NCBI GenBank assembly: GCA_029204225.1
Contig: CM055102.1
Span: 21,491,894 to 21,555,893 of the forward strand
DNA: 64,000 nt
Source: Diphasiastrum complanatum
Taxonomy: Eukaryota; Streptophyta; Lycopodiopsida; Lycopodiales; Lycopodiaceae
Reading direction: 5' to 3'
Shown here: positions 12,150 through 25,190 of the stretch, piece by piece
How the letters are laid out: every line of letters begins with the position of its first letter
How positions within the stretch are numbered: the stretch's first letter is position 1
Notes under the pieces: generated by a model
Databases searched by the model: none
Told to the model about the DNA's origin: nothing
The model's input: only the letters and a program-made list of their open reading frames with translations
Made by a program: the position numbers and the translations under genes

Positions 12150-12255
12150 TGTGTGCTTGAACTTAAGTTCGAGCAAGGAGCATGTGTGCTTGAACTTAGG
12201 TTCGAGCATAGGTCTTTGTCAAAATTTGTGTGCTTGAACTTTAGTTTCAGCATGG
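12150..12255. repeat. Three units around a near-palindromic motif
   Basis: TGTGTGCTTGAACTTA occurs at 12150, 12183 and, diverged, at 12227. The first unit holds CTTGAACTTAAGTTCGAG, an almost perfect 18-bp palindrome whose 12-bp core GAACTTAAGTTC is exact. Function unknown. Confidence 0.5.
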
Positions 12256-12722
12256 GACCTCATGAAAAAAAATATTGGGACTAGGGATGTTTTTGAGATT
12301 ACTAAAACAATGTTATACAAGGGTGGCAAATGTCTGGCTTTGACAACGTCTTCTGATATATGCTATAGCAATATTATAGCAATGTCCAGAAGAGGGGGAG
12401 AAAAAATAATTGATTTGGATTGACGCTTGAGTAGATATTGATGTGCATCCTGGAATTGGAATGGGGTGGCAGGCTTAGGTGGGTGTGCGTGGAGATGCGA
12501 TGCTGGTGCAGATGCAGATCATTATACAAAATGTAATGCAAGTGGTTTGTACATATGAGAGATAATGCCTTGGATCTTGGAGAGGCGATCAGGCTTAAAA
12601 GAAAATAAAAAATAAATAGTAGAAAGAATTTTATAGAGGACAAGCATACACCTCACAAAAATAAGGAAAATCGTTGAAATCTATTACATACAATGGCAAG
12701 TGCAAATACATTTTTTCATTCT

Positions 12723-13091
12723 CTAATTTAGAAGAATGGTCTCGATTTGGCTACTTATAAAAAAGCCAAGCTTATGTGAAAGCAACACACAATGGTATTC
12801 TAACTTGAGAGTCATGGAATTGAGAGAAGCCAAGCTCATTTTTGTAACGTACGCAAAAGCCCAATCCTTTGTCACTACCGTTTGCTCTAAAATGCAAATT
12901 GTTTTAGTTGCTTCCATATAGTTGGTATAGAGGTTTGTAATTTTCAACTCATGTTGAAGCATAGTAGATTCATAATTATCTTTCAAGGCTAATACATTGG
13001 ATTTGATTGTGTGGCATGTAGCCTTGAGTTGGCTTGCTCCTGAGCAATGACAATTGCTCATATCATTCATTTGAAAGTGAAGGTCGGTCAC
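12723..13091 (-). CDS. Hypothetical 122-codon ORF, unrecognised
   Basis: The frame encodes a polar, Leu/Thr/Lys-rich polypeptide with possible helical stretches (ALKDNYESTMLQHELKITNL). It ends at 12723 and lies just upstream, on the other strand, of the truncated copia-1 LTR. No domain is recognisable. It may be part of a decayed retroelement accessory ORF or may be non-coding. Confidence 0.15.
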   Translation of the reverse strand: MTDLHFQMNDMSNCHCSGASQLKATCHTIKSNVLALKDNYESTMLQHELKITNLYTNYMEATKTICILEQTVVTKDWAFAYVTKMSLASLNSMTLKLEYHCVLLSHKLGFFISSQIETILLN

Positions 13092-13388
13092 CGTTTTTTT
13101 TTTTTTTTTGTCTATTTTATCTTTTCATTTTCGTCTAAAAGTTTATTATTTTGGTTCTCAACCTCATTCATCTACTATGTAACCTGATCAACAGTATCAA
13201 CCTTGGCCTTTAAACAATCAATCCATGAGTCGCGCTCTTTCAGCTCCTGGAGACGCTTATTTGACAGTACTCATTGTACACTTGTAAATAAGTATTTAGG
13301 CCAAAATTAGAGTTGGATTAGCTCGTGGTAGTGTAGGCTAATTACACTTGGCTTGATGCTAGAGGATTGGTGACATAGCACCTCTTGA

Positions 13389-13501
13389 TTCATTCCGCTG
13401 CACACGAACATTTTCTGTTCAAGTTCGTTTCTCGTTTGTTTCTTGTTCGAGTTCGTTTCTCGTTCATGTTCGTCATTTATTGTCCCTCTCTCTCTCCAAC
13501 A
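13389..13501 (+). mobile_element. Truncated 5' LTR of copia-1
   Basis: The last ~113 bp match the end of the 3' LTR (TTCATTCC(A/G)CTGC through CTCTCTCCAACA). Sequence left of 13389 does not match, so most of this LTR is missing. The primer-binding site TGGTATCAGAGC, complementary to initiator tRNA-Met, follows directly at 13502-13513. Confidence 0.75.
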
Positions 13502-13682
13502 TGGTATCAGAGCTATTTTTCATAGCTTGGTAACCTTCCACAGTACAAGACTCTACTAGCCGATAGAGTAATTGTTTTCTTGTTCTGTAAATATCAGATT
13601 TTCATACTTAAGTCACTTATAGTTTTTCCTATCACTTAGACTAATTCTTCCACATTGATTCCCAGGGAAAGCCAGTCCTATC

Positions 13683-16600
13683 ATGGACAAGCTTGATGGA
13701 GCCAATTACCATCTGTGGAAATTTAAGATGAAAACTGTACTAATGGCAAGAGAATTGTATGACGTTGTTACAGGTGCGGAAGCGAAACCCGAAGCGGATG
13801 ACACGACAATCGCCAGATGGAAGCTGAAGGATGGAAAAGCTTTCACGCTGATCATCCTCAACATCACGGATACCCAGATCGGCCATGTATCCGAGGCTCA
13901 GACATTGAAAGAAGTCTGGGACATCTTGAGCACACTATACAAAGTGCAAGATATAGCTTCCAAGCTACATCTGAGGAAGAAATTCTACTCCCTCAAGATG
14001 ACGAATGCCGATTCTCTGCATAATCACATTAATCAATTCAAGAACATGCTAAGACAAATGGCCACTGTCAGATCTGTCATAGACGATCAAGATGCAGTGA
14101 AGCAACTGCTTACAAGCTTGCCAAGTTCTTACGACAGCTGGGTGATGATGATCACGAGGACTCATCCAGAATTGACTCTTTCGAGAGTCATTACTATGTT
14201 GTTGCAGGAAGACACGCAAAGGAATGAAGTCTCGAGTTCCTCAACCGATTCTCATGCCTTGTACATCAACAAGAGCACGACAAAGCAGAAGAAGAAGAAA
14301 GGCCCAAAGCAATCAAAGGCAGACCCAAAACCAGCTCAGCACAAGGAACAGTCAAATCCGTAGACAAAGAAAAAGCTGTTTTGCAGATATTGCAAGCGAA
14401 ACAACCACAAAATACAAGACTACCACATACTTCAAGCGAAGAACAACAACAAAGGGCAGTCGAATCAAGTGGCAAATGCAGTTGCAGAAGCTCCACAGCC
14501 TATTCAAGAAGCGGATCATGATGCCTTCATGACCAACCATCAAGGAGCATCTGGCGACAGTTCTTGGTTCCTGGATTCCGGAGCCTTTCAGCACATGACT
14601 AGCTTCATTGGCTGTTTCGAGTCCTATACACCTTACAGTACTCAGAAATTCGTTCACCTTGGCGACAATAGCACACAAGCTATTAAAGGTGAAGGTACTG
14701 TAAGATTATGCTTTGCAAATGATTAGTCTAAGCTACTCTCTAAAGTTCGGTATGTACCAAAGTTATCTACGAATCTACTCTCTATAAGCAGAATCACAGA
14801 TCTAGGACACAGAGTAGAATTTGAATGTGATCAGTGTAAAGTAGAAGATCCTAGCGCTCGAAAAGAGACATGGATAGTTGTATAAATTTCGTCATTGCTT
14901 TTCTGCCTCTAGTCAAGCTCTCAGTACTTCAATTCACTCAAATAAACGTTTACTTTGGCGTTATAGACTTGGTCATTTAAATCATGCTGCTGTACAATGA
15001 ATGTCTAGACAGTCTATTGCTCCTGATCTCGACTATCCTCGCGAAAAAGTCGAGTTACTTGTTTGTCAAGACTATCTAGTTGGTAAACAGACTAGGAAAC
15101 CATTTAAGTCAAGCCATCAGCATGTTGCTAGAGGATTACTAAACGTTGTACATTCAGATATTTGTGGCTCGATGAAAAATCCTTCACTGAAGGATGCCAA
15201 GTATTTTATAACCTTTATTGGCGAATTCTCTAGAAGGATGACAATGTATTTCATAAAGAAGAAATCAGAAGCCTTCAACTGCTTTAGAATCTTCAAGGAG
15301 AGTGTAGAAAAGGAGACTGGAAGGACGATCAAGGCCCTAAGGTCAGACAACGGTGGAGAATATATCTCTGTTGAGTTTAAGGAGTACTACCAAAGCCAAG
15401 GCATTGAGCAGCAATTCATCACTCCTTACAGCCCTCAGTCTAATAGCTTAGCTGAGAGGAAGAACCGTACTCTGGTCGAATTTGCTAAGTGTATGCTATC
15501 GCATGCATCGTTGCCCAAGAGATTCTGAGCTGAAGCTGTCTCCACTGCAGCTTACGTCCTGAATAGATGTTCGACCAAGGCCCTCTCAGACAAGACACCC
15601 CACGAGGTGTGGATAGGCTCTAAGCCTTCTTTGAAGAACCTAAGAGTGTTTGGGTGCATTGCTTACGCGTAGATCCCAAAAGACACAAGGAAGAAATTAG
15701 ACTTCCAAGGTCTCAAGACCATCCTGATTGGATATACTTCGCTTGATAACACCTACAAGCTGTATGACCCTGATACTCAGCAAATCTTGTATAGCCGGGA
15801 TACAGCCTTTATCGAGGATCAGTTCATCGACCTCAAAGGCAAGGATATTGCTCAAAAAGAACCTACATCACCTGCCATTGACACAACAGTCCGAGCTTGT
15901 GGTTCAGGCGTGCCTATTGTTGACCCACTTCGAGAAGCAAATTAGACGAAGATGTTGCTACTACCCAGCAACAAGTCTCAGGAGCGGTTCATCAGTCGAA
16001 TCCTCCCAGAAGATCAAGCCGAGTGCGCACACAGCCCACAAGGTATACTCCTGATCTGCCTGTCTCTTAATGCAGGAACCGACGACAGTCGAAGAGACAC
16101 TTAGCCAACTAGACTCTGATCTCTGGAGAGAAGCCATGGACAGAGAGTATTCCTCTCTGATCAAGCATCAAACATGGTCATTAGTCGAAGCTCCTATTGG
16201 CTGCAATATTATTGATTGCAAATGGATCTTTAAGATCAAATATAATGCCAATGGAGCAATTGATTGAAGGAAGGCTAGACTAGTAGCACAAGGATTCACC
16301 CAGATCTCGAATGTCGACTATAGTGAGACTTTTAGTCCAGTCGTCAAACATTCGTTGATCCGAATGCTCTTGTCTTATACTGCAATTATTGACCTTGAGG
16401 TACATCAACTTGATGTACAAACAGCCTATCTGAACGAAGTCGTACAAGAAGATATCTATATGATCCAACCTAAAGGATACGTTCTAGAAGACATGAAGAA
16501 TCATGTCTGTAAACTCCACAAAACACTGTACGGCTTGAAACAGTCTGTCAGAGCTTGGTTTTAGAGGATCAACACATTCCTCATTGAACAAGGATTCAAA

Positions 16601-17660
16601 CCAAGCACTGCTAATTGCAACGTTTATTCAAGGTCATACAACAATCCTTCATTATCATCACCTTGTACGTTGATGATACGTTGCTCTTCAACAACAATAC
16701 CAAAATAGTCAAGGATGCAAAACATATGTTGTTTTCAGAATTCGACATGACTGATTTGGACGAAGCTCACATCTGTTTGGGACTCAAATCTACAGAGATA
16801 GAGCAAATTGACTAATTTACATCACTCAACAAAGGTATCTTCACAATGTTCTTAACAGATACAATTTGATGAATTGTAAATTAGCTCACTCAACAATGGA
16901 TCCAGGCCTACATTTGTCGAAGGACCAATGTCCCCAAACCAAGTAGGAAGAGGAGCAGATGAAAGAATATTCGTATCGATCGATACTTGGATCTCTCATG
17001 TACGCAATGGTCTGTACAAGACCGAATATCTCTTTTGTTGTAAGCTCACTCAGCCAATATATGGCTAATCCTGACATTACCCATTGGAAGGCTCTTATTT
17101 GAGTCATGAGATATATTCGAGCTACCATGGATCAGTGCATCTCTATGGAGATGTCAACAATGACAACCTTCATCAGCTCAGTGGCTATTCTGATGCAAGC
17201 TGGGGAGGAGATGCAGACAGTCGTAAGTCCACATCTGGATTTACATTCTTCTTCAACGACGGTCCTATTTCATGGAACAGTTGTAAGCAGGCCTCTATCA
17301 CACTTTCTTCTACTGAAGCAGAATATATTGCTATTCTCAATCTATTAAGGAAGCGTTTTGGTTGAGAAATTTGCTGTCAGATGTCAATCTGTATTAGAAT
17401 AGCCCTACAATTTTATTTTGTGATAATCAAAGTGCTATTGCATTATCGGCCAACCTTAGATTTCATTCTAGGAGTAAGCACATTGAGATCAGATATCACT
17501 ACATCAGGGGCAAGGTTCTCGACAGAGAGGTAAGCTTAACGTACTGCAGAATGCAGAACATGGTTGTAGACATCTTCGTGAAAGCACTCAGTGTTAATGC
17601 ACACAATAGATTTTGTGCATTGCTCAGTCTGAAGATCAAGGCATTCATGGATCCAGATTA
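13683..17660 (+). pseudogene. Copia-1 gag-pol, decayed
   Basis: All Ty1/copia modules are present in the usual order but cannot be translated through. Gag (13683-14363; MDKLDGANYHLWKF start, UBN2-type) ends at a TAG. The zinc knuckle that follows reads CRYC-x4-H-x4-Y, with the last ligand Cys replaced. The protease motif is WFLDSGAFQHMT (about 14565). Integrase (15001-15528) keeps HSD, RSDNGGEY and SLAERKNRT before a TGA. Reverse transcriptase pieces (16070-16815) include DVQTAYLN, LYGLKQS and YVDD. RNase H (from about 17150) has YSDASWGG, LSSTEAEY and CDNQSA. Other stops interrupt at about 15671, 16264, 16561 and 16813. In an intact element one polyprotein would build the particle, copy RNA to DNA and integrate it. 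This copy is dead. Confidence 0.9.
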
Positions 17661-17669
17661 AGGGGGGGG

Positions 17670-18473
17670 TGTTGGATTTATTCCCTCTAGCTCTCCTAAA
17701 TCCCATTTTAATTTGCCTCCATTCATGCTGCATATTTACTAACGTTGTCACGCAGTCTGCATATTTACATGCAAATTTGCACAGACAAAGAAAAGGCGAA
17801 AGAATCGCGACACTGTGTTTCTACACAGTTTAAGGTGACAGGCGAAAAGGAGACACTATTTTACAGAATGCCTAAAGTGCCCTAAAAGCTATTGCACCCT
17901 GTAAATCTTATCCTAAGGCCATTCGTAGGAGTGACGCACTTTTCGCATCATCACCAACGTTCACTTCAGTACTAGCTGATGTCATACCCTTTTCACGCTC
18001 ACCCCATGCAGTTGCACTAGCGGATTGGACAACGACTGCAACCATCCACGATCTCCTACAGATATCACGTCCACTCTGTACTTTCACATCTGCACACCTG
18101 TTATATTATGTAACATATATATACTAGACACCATTCATGTAATAAAGCATGAAGAGATGATGAAGAGAGCAGAAGAAGATGACATAAACGAAGTAGATGC
18201 CCCGAGCATTGATGATTCTTCTTGTCATTCACGACAAATTATTCTTCTGGCGCTTCATCTATTAATGTTTGGCTATGTAATCTAGAATGACCGTGATTTC
18301 TATCACTAAAGTTCTGTCATTCTGATAGGCATAGTCATGCTCACGGAGAGAGTCGTATAGTTCATTCCACTGCGCACAAACATTTTCTGTTCGAGTTCGT
18401 TTCTTGTTTGTTTCTTGTTCAAGTTTGTTTCTCGTTCATGTTCGTCATTTATTCTCCCCCTCTCTCTCCAACA
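17670..18473 (+). mobile_element. 3' LTR of copia-1 (804 bp)
   Basis: Starts TGTTGGATTTATT immediately after the polypurine tract AAGGGGGGGG and ends CTCTCTCCAACA, matching the end of the 5' LTR remnant. A related fragment lies at 61.84-62.5 kb. Near 17800-17870 it has GCGACACTGTG and GACAGGCGAAAA, the reverse of a motif repeated in the copia-C LTR. Confidence 0.85.
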
Positions 18474-20290
18474 CTGAGCAACTAGTTTCAGGGGTCATTT
18501 TGGCCCAAGGATGGCCAAAAAAGGTGCCCTCTAGCTCCAATTAGCCCCAATGCCAATTTACCTTGCATTTTGAACTGAATATTCACTTTGAAGATTTTTA
18601 ATGAAGAGCTCCATTTCATGGACTTCGGGTCCCTTCAATGAATTTCACATTGAATTTTTTTAATGAAGTGCAAGGCCCCTTTGCCTTTCAATGCCCTTCA
18701 TATTTTCATGGACCTTCCTTCATTCAATCTAAGATTGCTAACTTTTGAACAAAACTATGAATCTTGCTAACTTCAAAGTAGAGGAAAGATGCTACAAGAG
18801 AGAAGTAGGGAAAAAGGTAAAATAGATAGAGGACAAGATGGTCTTCAACAAAGCAGTTCTTGCCCAATGAGCAGAGTCCATCTCTTTTCTATTTTATTGG
18901 GTCTAGAATGTCATGTCTTATCTATTAGAATGTGCTCCATAGTTTGATCAAAAGAACTAGAAGAATATACAAAAAGCTTAATATTCAACTACAACATATA
19001 TATTCAGGTTTATCAAATTCAGAAATCATGAAATTTATGAGAACATATGCACACATGTCCAAAACTGCTTGTGTCTCGTAAAAAATGACTAGAGTGCCAT
19101 ACTTGAACCTAGTTGATCGATCCAATCCTAGATATAGTTGGTGAAGGTGGTGCAACATTTGAACTTGGGGCATTATGGCTTCTATAGATGGTGCAAAAGA
19201 AGATGTAGGCACTATAAAGCACATATGAAAGGTTTTAATAAACATTTCTTGCAATTATATGGTGGTATACCTTTTGTGTTCATGTAGTTGTGTTACTACA
19301 TGTAGGCACTAAAAAGCACATATGGAATGTTTTAATAAACATTTCTTGCAATTATATGGTGGTATCCTTGTTGTGTTCATGTACTTGTGTTACTACATGT
19401 TAGGAGGAAGGCATGATTCCACAAAGAGGTGTTTGGACTCTTATATATGATTCTCTCTATTAGTGAGCCCCCCTTTTGTACCTCATGTCTTAAATATTCA
19501 AGCAAATATTTATTCAATGTTGACAAGACTTGATGGTGGTGGTGTGAACTCAATTGTTATTTTAAAGGATGAGTTAAAAAGTGAGTAAGGAGCTCATCAT
19601 GTACATGATGACAAAAATATTCAAGTATTCATATTCCGTAAGAATTAAAAAAAAGAATCATTTATTATGAACTCATGTGTCCTATGATGGCATCACAACT
19701 TAATTCCTTCCATGTTGTTTTCTTTATGTAATATTTTCAAGCTATTATATCCCATTTCTCTTGACATGTTATAATATTCGTTAGTTTTAAGTTGAGAACA
19801 TGTATGTTCAAATAAACTCAATACCACTAGATTGAAAAAAGGGAAAAAGTGTTCTTCCATTATATGCATGAACAAAATCATATCTCCACTTGGCATGATG
19901 TAAACAGTTACAGAGTTTTTAAAATTATAGGTACAAAAGTGTTTTATTATATCAAATGAATAAAAAGGTCATTATGAAATGTTTATGCAGCATTAACCTA
20001 GTAGTCCTTTTACCAGCCTTGTGTAATAGAATAACAATAATAAGTCAAGATCTACTTTACCTATAACTGAATATTTTTTAATACTATATGTTTGCAAAAC
20101 ATTTTTTGAGCAACAATTTGCATACAAACTAATACTTCTTGCAAAACCTTTTTTTTGGATACATTCTTAAACCATGAATTATTGGTTTTAACTTCATGGA
20201 GAACATTAATGTTTAGCAAAATACTATCTTTAGATCCAATTTAATATGCATAGATCAACAAACAAACTTGTTGGAATTTATATAGCTCAT
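18474..20290. other. Intergenic, no gene recognised
   Basis: AT-rich. The minus-strand frame 18985-19254 and the frame at 19693-19896 show no recognisable domain. Confidence 0.3.
19204..19398. repeat. 97-bp tandem duplication
   Basis: TGTAGGCACTA starts at 19204 and 19301. The two units stay alike through GGTTTTAATAAAC, CTTGCAATTATATGG and TGTGTTACTACAT with a handful of differences. Confidence 0.8.
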
Positions 20291-20291
20291 A

Positions 20292-20612
20292 TTTTTTTGA
20301 ATCCTTTGTTAGTTTTAAATACCACTTTGTCGTTTCCTTTGATTTGATCTTCACTTGCATCATTGTCTTTCACTTCCATGCTATCTTCTTGTTCAAAGGA
20401 TAAACCATGCAAATCTACATCAATTGTGTGACCATCTAGCTCATCAAATATTACATTAGGACTAACAATGAGCTTCTTGGCTTCCTAATCATACAACCTA
20501 TAAGATTTTGCCCTAACATCACATTCAATAAACACATATTTTGTAGATTTTGCAACAAAGTTTCTTCTATTATCTTTAGGTATGTGTGCATATGTGTGGT
20601 TCTGTTTTCAAG
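20292..20612 (-). pseudogene. Copia integrase C-terminal fragment
   Basis: Reading right to left, the frame gives TYAHIPKDNRRNFVAKSTKY, then SYRLYD, a TAG, and KLIVSPNVIFDE, followed by an acidic linker. This is the post-integrase segment of copia polyproteins, where the usual text is a variant of KSYRLYDP...SRDVIFDE. No other part of the element is adjacent, so it is an isolated scrap. It belongs to a lineage different from copia-1, A/B and C by its sequence. Confidence 0.75.
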
Positions 20613-21443
20613 TAAAGAAATCTCAAAGTGTTTGCCATCTCAAATAGCTCTTTAAATTATCCCAACTCTTCAAACTTTGTGTGAATGATGGATATAAAGG
20701 ATTTTTGTACTTTTTCACACATATGAGGACACACAAATCAATGTGTTTGATCTTCTTAGGTGGGTGTGATTGTACATGAAACTATCACTTGATTGTACCA
20801 AGCAATCTACCTAGACAATTTTCAAGACAAGAGCACACAAGCGTCATCATTGATCATTAACACTTTCCCACTCAAACCAAACACTTATCATGGAAAAGAC
20901 TAAGTCCCAAACACATACAAAGAGTGAGAGAGCCCTCTCTCTTGAGTAGAGAGAGAAAGAGAGGCTAGCTCTCAATTAGAGAGAGAATAGAAGAGGAACA
21001 CTCCAAAATTGTGATTAACTCTCAAAAAACCATATGTACAATGAGAGAGCTCTTCCATATAGTACTAGCACGAGACCTAGCACTAAAATAACAAAGAGTT
21101 TGCATCATGAATATAAGTGTCCTTAGAGGATGATTCACTTATTCTCATAATGTGTTTATAAGTTGCCTCACAACATGAAAAAACACAAATTTTCACACAC
21201 TGAGTGAACAAATCACTCTTGCTCTTGCAAGACTCAAGAGCATACATTTGATGAAATAACCATTTGATTTCTAATTGACAATTTCAAACCATTAAGAACA
21301 TCAACTATGTTCCCAAGAGAGACATCATACTCAACTAGTATGGAGATGCAAGAGTCTCACTAAAGCAAATTGATTCATCAAATGACATAAGAGAAAAAAG
21401 CATGAATGTTTTGAGGTGTATACTGTGAAGATTTTATATGAAT
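20613..21443. other. Intergenic or unassigned repeat
   Basis: Contains GA-rich runs (20930-20990, repeated AGAGAGAG and CTCTCTC that could pair) and no recognisable gene. It may be LTR or flank of the integrase scrap. Confidence 0.25.
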
Positions 21444-22756
<1,313 letters not shown>

Positions 22757-22961
22757 TGGTATTACAGCTATTTCACTACTTCTTTATCTGATTCCAACAT
22801 GATATCAGAGCAAAAGCTCTAATACTTGATATCTTTCGCGATATCAAATTGATATCAAACTCTTCAATTCTTTTCTACCTTTCAGTATCAAAGAATTGAT
22901 TTCCTATTTCGGCATTCTTGCATCTTAGCATCATCGATATAATCGACAGACTAAGTTCCAG

Positions 22962-23033
22962 ATGGATTCTCAAAGTAAAGCCAGTCTTATCACAGACAAG
23001 CTGAATGGATCCAATTATCATTTGTGGAAATTT
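22962..23033 (+). pseudogene. Copia-C gag N-terminus, cut off after 24 codons
   Basis: ATG at 22962 opens MDSQSKASLITDKLNGSNYH, ending LWKF, nearly the same as the start of copia-1 gag. The homology stops inside the LWKF codons, at about 23033, where PHD-repeat sequence begins. The rest of this gag appears on the opposite strand at about 32097. Confidence 0.8.
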
Positions 23034-24302
23034 TTACTTGCAAATAACCCATCTCTTATCTTTTATTATGAATAATGGCCCACAAACTTTCCTAATTATC
23101 AATCTCTTCCATGCATAAAATAACAATCTCTTAGAAAAATGAGTGCTCTATCTTTTGGTATTTATACTTTTAACTTGTTGCATATAGTTTCCTTGCCGAT
23201 TGCAAAATATTTCGAACACATATTTAAGTTCACGTTGGTCACATTCAAACATTGTTGCTTGACTGCCGCCAACATGACCACCTCCATTTCGACCCATGCT
23301 ATAGATCATAGCACAAACACAACCTTTGCAGATGTACCAACTGCCTTCCAAAACTTCCTGTACAATTATGCACAAGGTTAATACACTGATTTTTCAATTG
23401 TCTTACATATTAGAAGGTCCTCAAAAGAGTAAAAACACATTCTACACATTAAATTGAGGTGTCCTATTTGGATCATTTCTATCTTTGAAGATATTCCAAG
23501 CTTGGAAACAATGTTTGGCAGTCAGAGAAGCTGCAGAGCGCTATACGCAGTTTTTTGCTTGTTTAATGCTTAAGGTGTTTATGCCATTATTTAATACTTA
23601 AGATCGGAAAAGATTATGATCCTGTTATGATCTATATAAAAGCACATGTCTATAAGCAGAAAACTGTAGTATCAAGACAAACTATAGTACCTTCAGATGA
23701 AGACATGCTACGTGAAATAATGCGGGACATAGTTCACAACCGATCATTTCTCCCTCTTCATTACAAACACCACCAACTGCATCATTATTATCTGGAGAAG
23801 TTTCAATTGTTAATTTTTCCTTATATGTATCGCTTTTAGGAATCTCTTGGCACACTACGGAAACATGAAAAGAATTGACAACTTTTCATGTATTGGAGTC
23901 CATTCTCTTCTCATTGTCATGAGGTGTCTTTTCTAGAGATACGTTTTTCATCTTCTTCGCCTTCGCAATGCACCATGGCAGGGATCTCCCATCTTTGATA
24001 AACATGTTCTTTGCTGGACGGTGAAGCTTGGACTCAAATTTTGAGAGCTGCCATATTTTTGACAAGTATCTACAAATAATACCATTTCTAGTTAGGCGGC
24101 CTTCCTTCAAAATAATCTTGTCTCTTCTTCGAACGTATTCAACTATTTTATTCTCCTGAACGACTGCCATCCTTATGATCAATGCAAGCAAGTTAGATAA
24201 TTTGTCATTGTTAACCACATGTTCATTTTTAGTACGCATCTTTCGCTTGCCTATTTTTATACATGCATTCATCATTGTACTAGACATAGACGTTCTTGGC
24301 AA
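23034..24302 (-). pseudogene. IDM1-like TDBD/PHD-finger gene fragment, copy C1
   Basis: Read on the minus strand. Exon at 24302-23886 encodes a TDBD-like domain (DKLSNLLALIIRMAVVQENK, YVRRRDKIILKEGRLTRNGI, SKIWQLSKFES, LHRPAKNMF) matching the region before the first PHD finger of Arabidopsis IDM1-type proteins. A TGA replaces a Cys codon, then comes half a PHD finger (about 23870-23690: CNEEGEMIGCELCPALFH). An intron follows, then the other half (23375-23148: GSWYICKGCVC, FECDQRELKY, FCNRQGNYM). IDM1 proteins are nuclear histone acetyltransferases acting in active DNA demethylation. The acetyltransferase domain is absent here, and the first PHD Cys is Gly. This is a pseudogene fragment, nearly identical to C3 in inverted orientation. 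Confidence 0.75.
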
Positions 24303-24838
24303 ACTCTATTCCGAATAATCATGCAAGTTTTATGACGGATTGATGTGGAGATGTTGGTTATAAGCTACCTCAGCTGAAAATTAATGAGCTTGCATGATTA
24401 GAAAAAGAATTGGAAAGTGTTGCGACAGATTAAGGCGACTGACTATACTTTCACAGACTGTGCAATAACTGTACAAACGAATGCAAATTCACGGTTGTAG
24501 TGGATCTGCGCTACAATATATTCAAACCCCGGCCTTTGCGACTGCGAATACCCCACCCCCGCGGCATCCCCTAGTGGTTGGGTGGGATGGCCGTATCGCG
24601 CCAATACTATACACGCAATCAATTAACAAGTGATACAAGAACAAGCTGCACACATATACTCTTTGTTTGTATAGTTATTATTGCACAGTCTGTCATAATA
24701 TAGTGAGTCGACTTCTGTCGCAACACTTTCTAATTCTTTCTAATCATGCAAGCTCACTGAGCTTGCAGTGCTCAGGTAATTTCCAGCTGAGGTAGCTTAC
24801 CGACAACTCAACATCAATCCGACATAAAGCTTGCATGA
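24303..24838. other. Head-to-head centre between PHD copies C1 and C7
   Basis: Both ends carry the same 5' flank in opposite orientation (GCCAAGAACGTCTA, AGCTACCTCAGCTG, GCAACACTTTC(T/C)AATTCTTT), so the region is an imperfect palindrome. The middle (24535-24600) is a GC-rich island (CCCCACCCCCGCGGCATCCC) that recurs at about 40050 and 53410. Confidence 0.7.
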
Positions 24839-25190
24839 TTATTCCGAATAGAGTTTGCCAAGAACGTCTACGGCTAGTACAACAATGAATTCCTGTATAA
24901 AAATAGGCAAGTGAAAGATGTGTACTGAAGATGAACCCGTGGTAAACAATGACAAATTATCTAACTTGTTTGCATTGATCATAACAATGGCAGTCGTTGA
25001 GGAGAAAAAAATAGTCCCCAATACATTCGAAGAAAAGACAAGATTATCGGCCAGCAGAAAACATGAGCCACAAATTCTCTGTTTCATTAGGAGAGTCATA
25101 TGTCCAACAAATTCTGTGGGAAACAAGGTGCACTATGTATTCTATTTTATCCACTTATTTTTTTTAATAATAATTTGCTGATTTGTGAAT
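24839..25190 (+). pseudogene. IDM1-like gene fragment, copy C7 (5' part only)
   Basis: Plus strand. It keeps EDEPVVNNDKLSNLFALIITM then NTFEEKTRL, matching copy C2, and then jumps at about 25045 to the downstream exon-like piece (CACAAATTCTCTGTTTCA). The PHD segments are deleted. It forms the right arm of the head-to-head pair with C1. Non-functional. Confidence 0.65.

Noticed and set aside
20930-20990. GAGAGA/CTCTCT repeats as a CRISPR-like or regulatory array
   Set aside because: Simple-sequence tracts without regular spacers; CRISPR arrays are not expected in a plant nuclear genome.
23886-24302. C1 and C3 TDBD ORFs as functional short proteins
   Set aside because: They stop where C2 has a Cys codon, lack the HVGS residues, and are followed by broken PHD halves; they are best read as pseudogene pieces.
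24535-24600. Possible tRNA gene or SINE head in the GC island (CCTAGTGGTTGGGTGGGAT looks like an A box; GGGTTTGAAT on the other strand looks like a B box)
   Set aside because: The A-like and B-like boxes are on opposite strands and no cloverleaf can be drawn.
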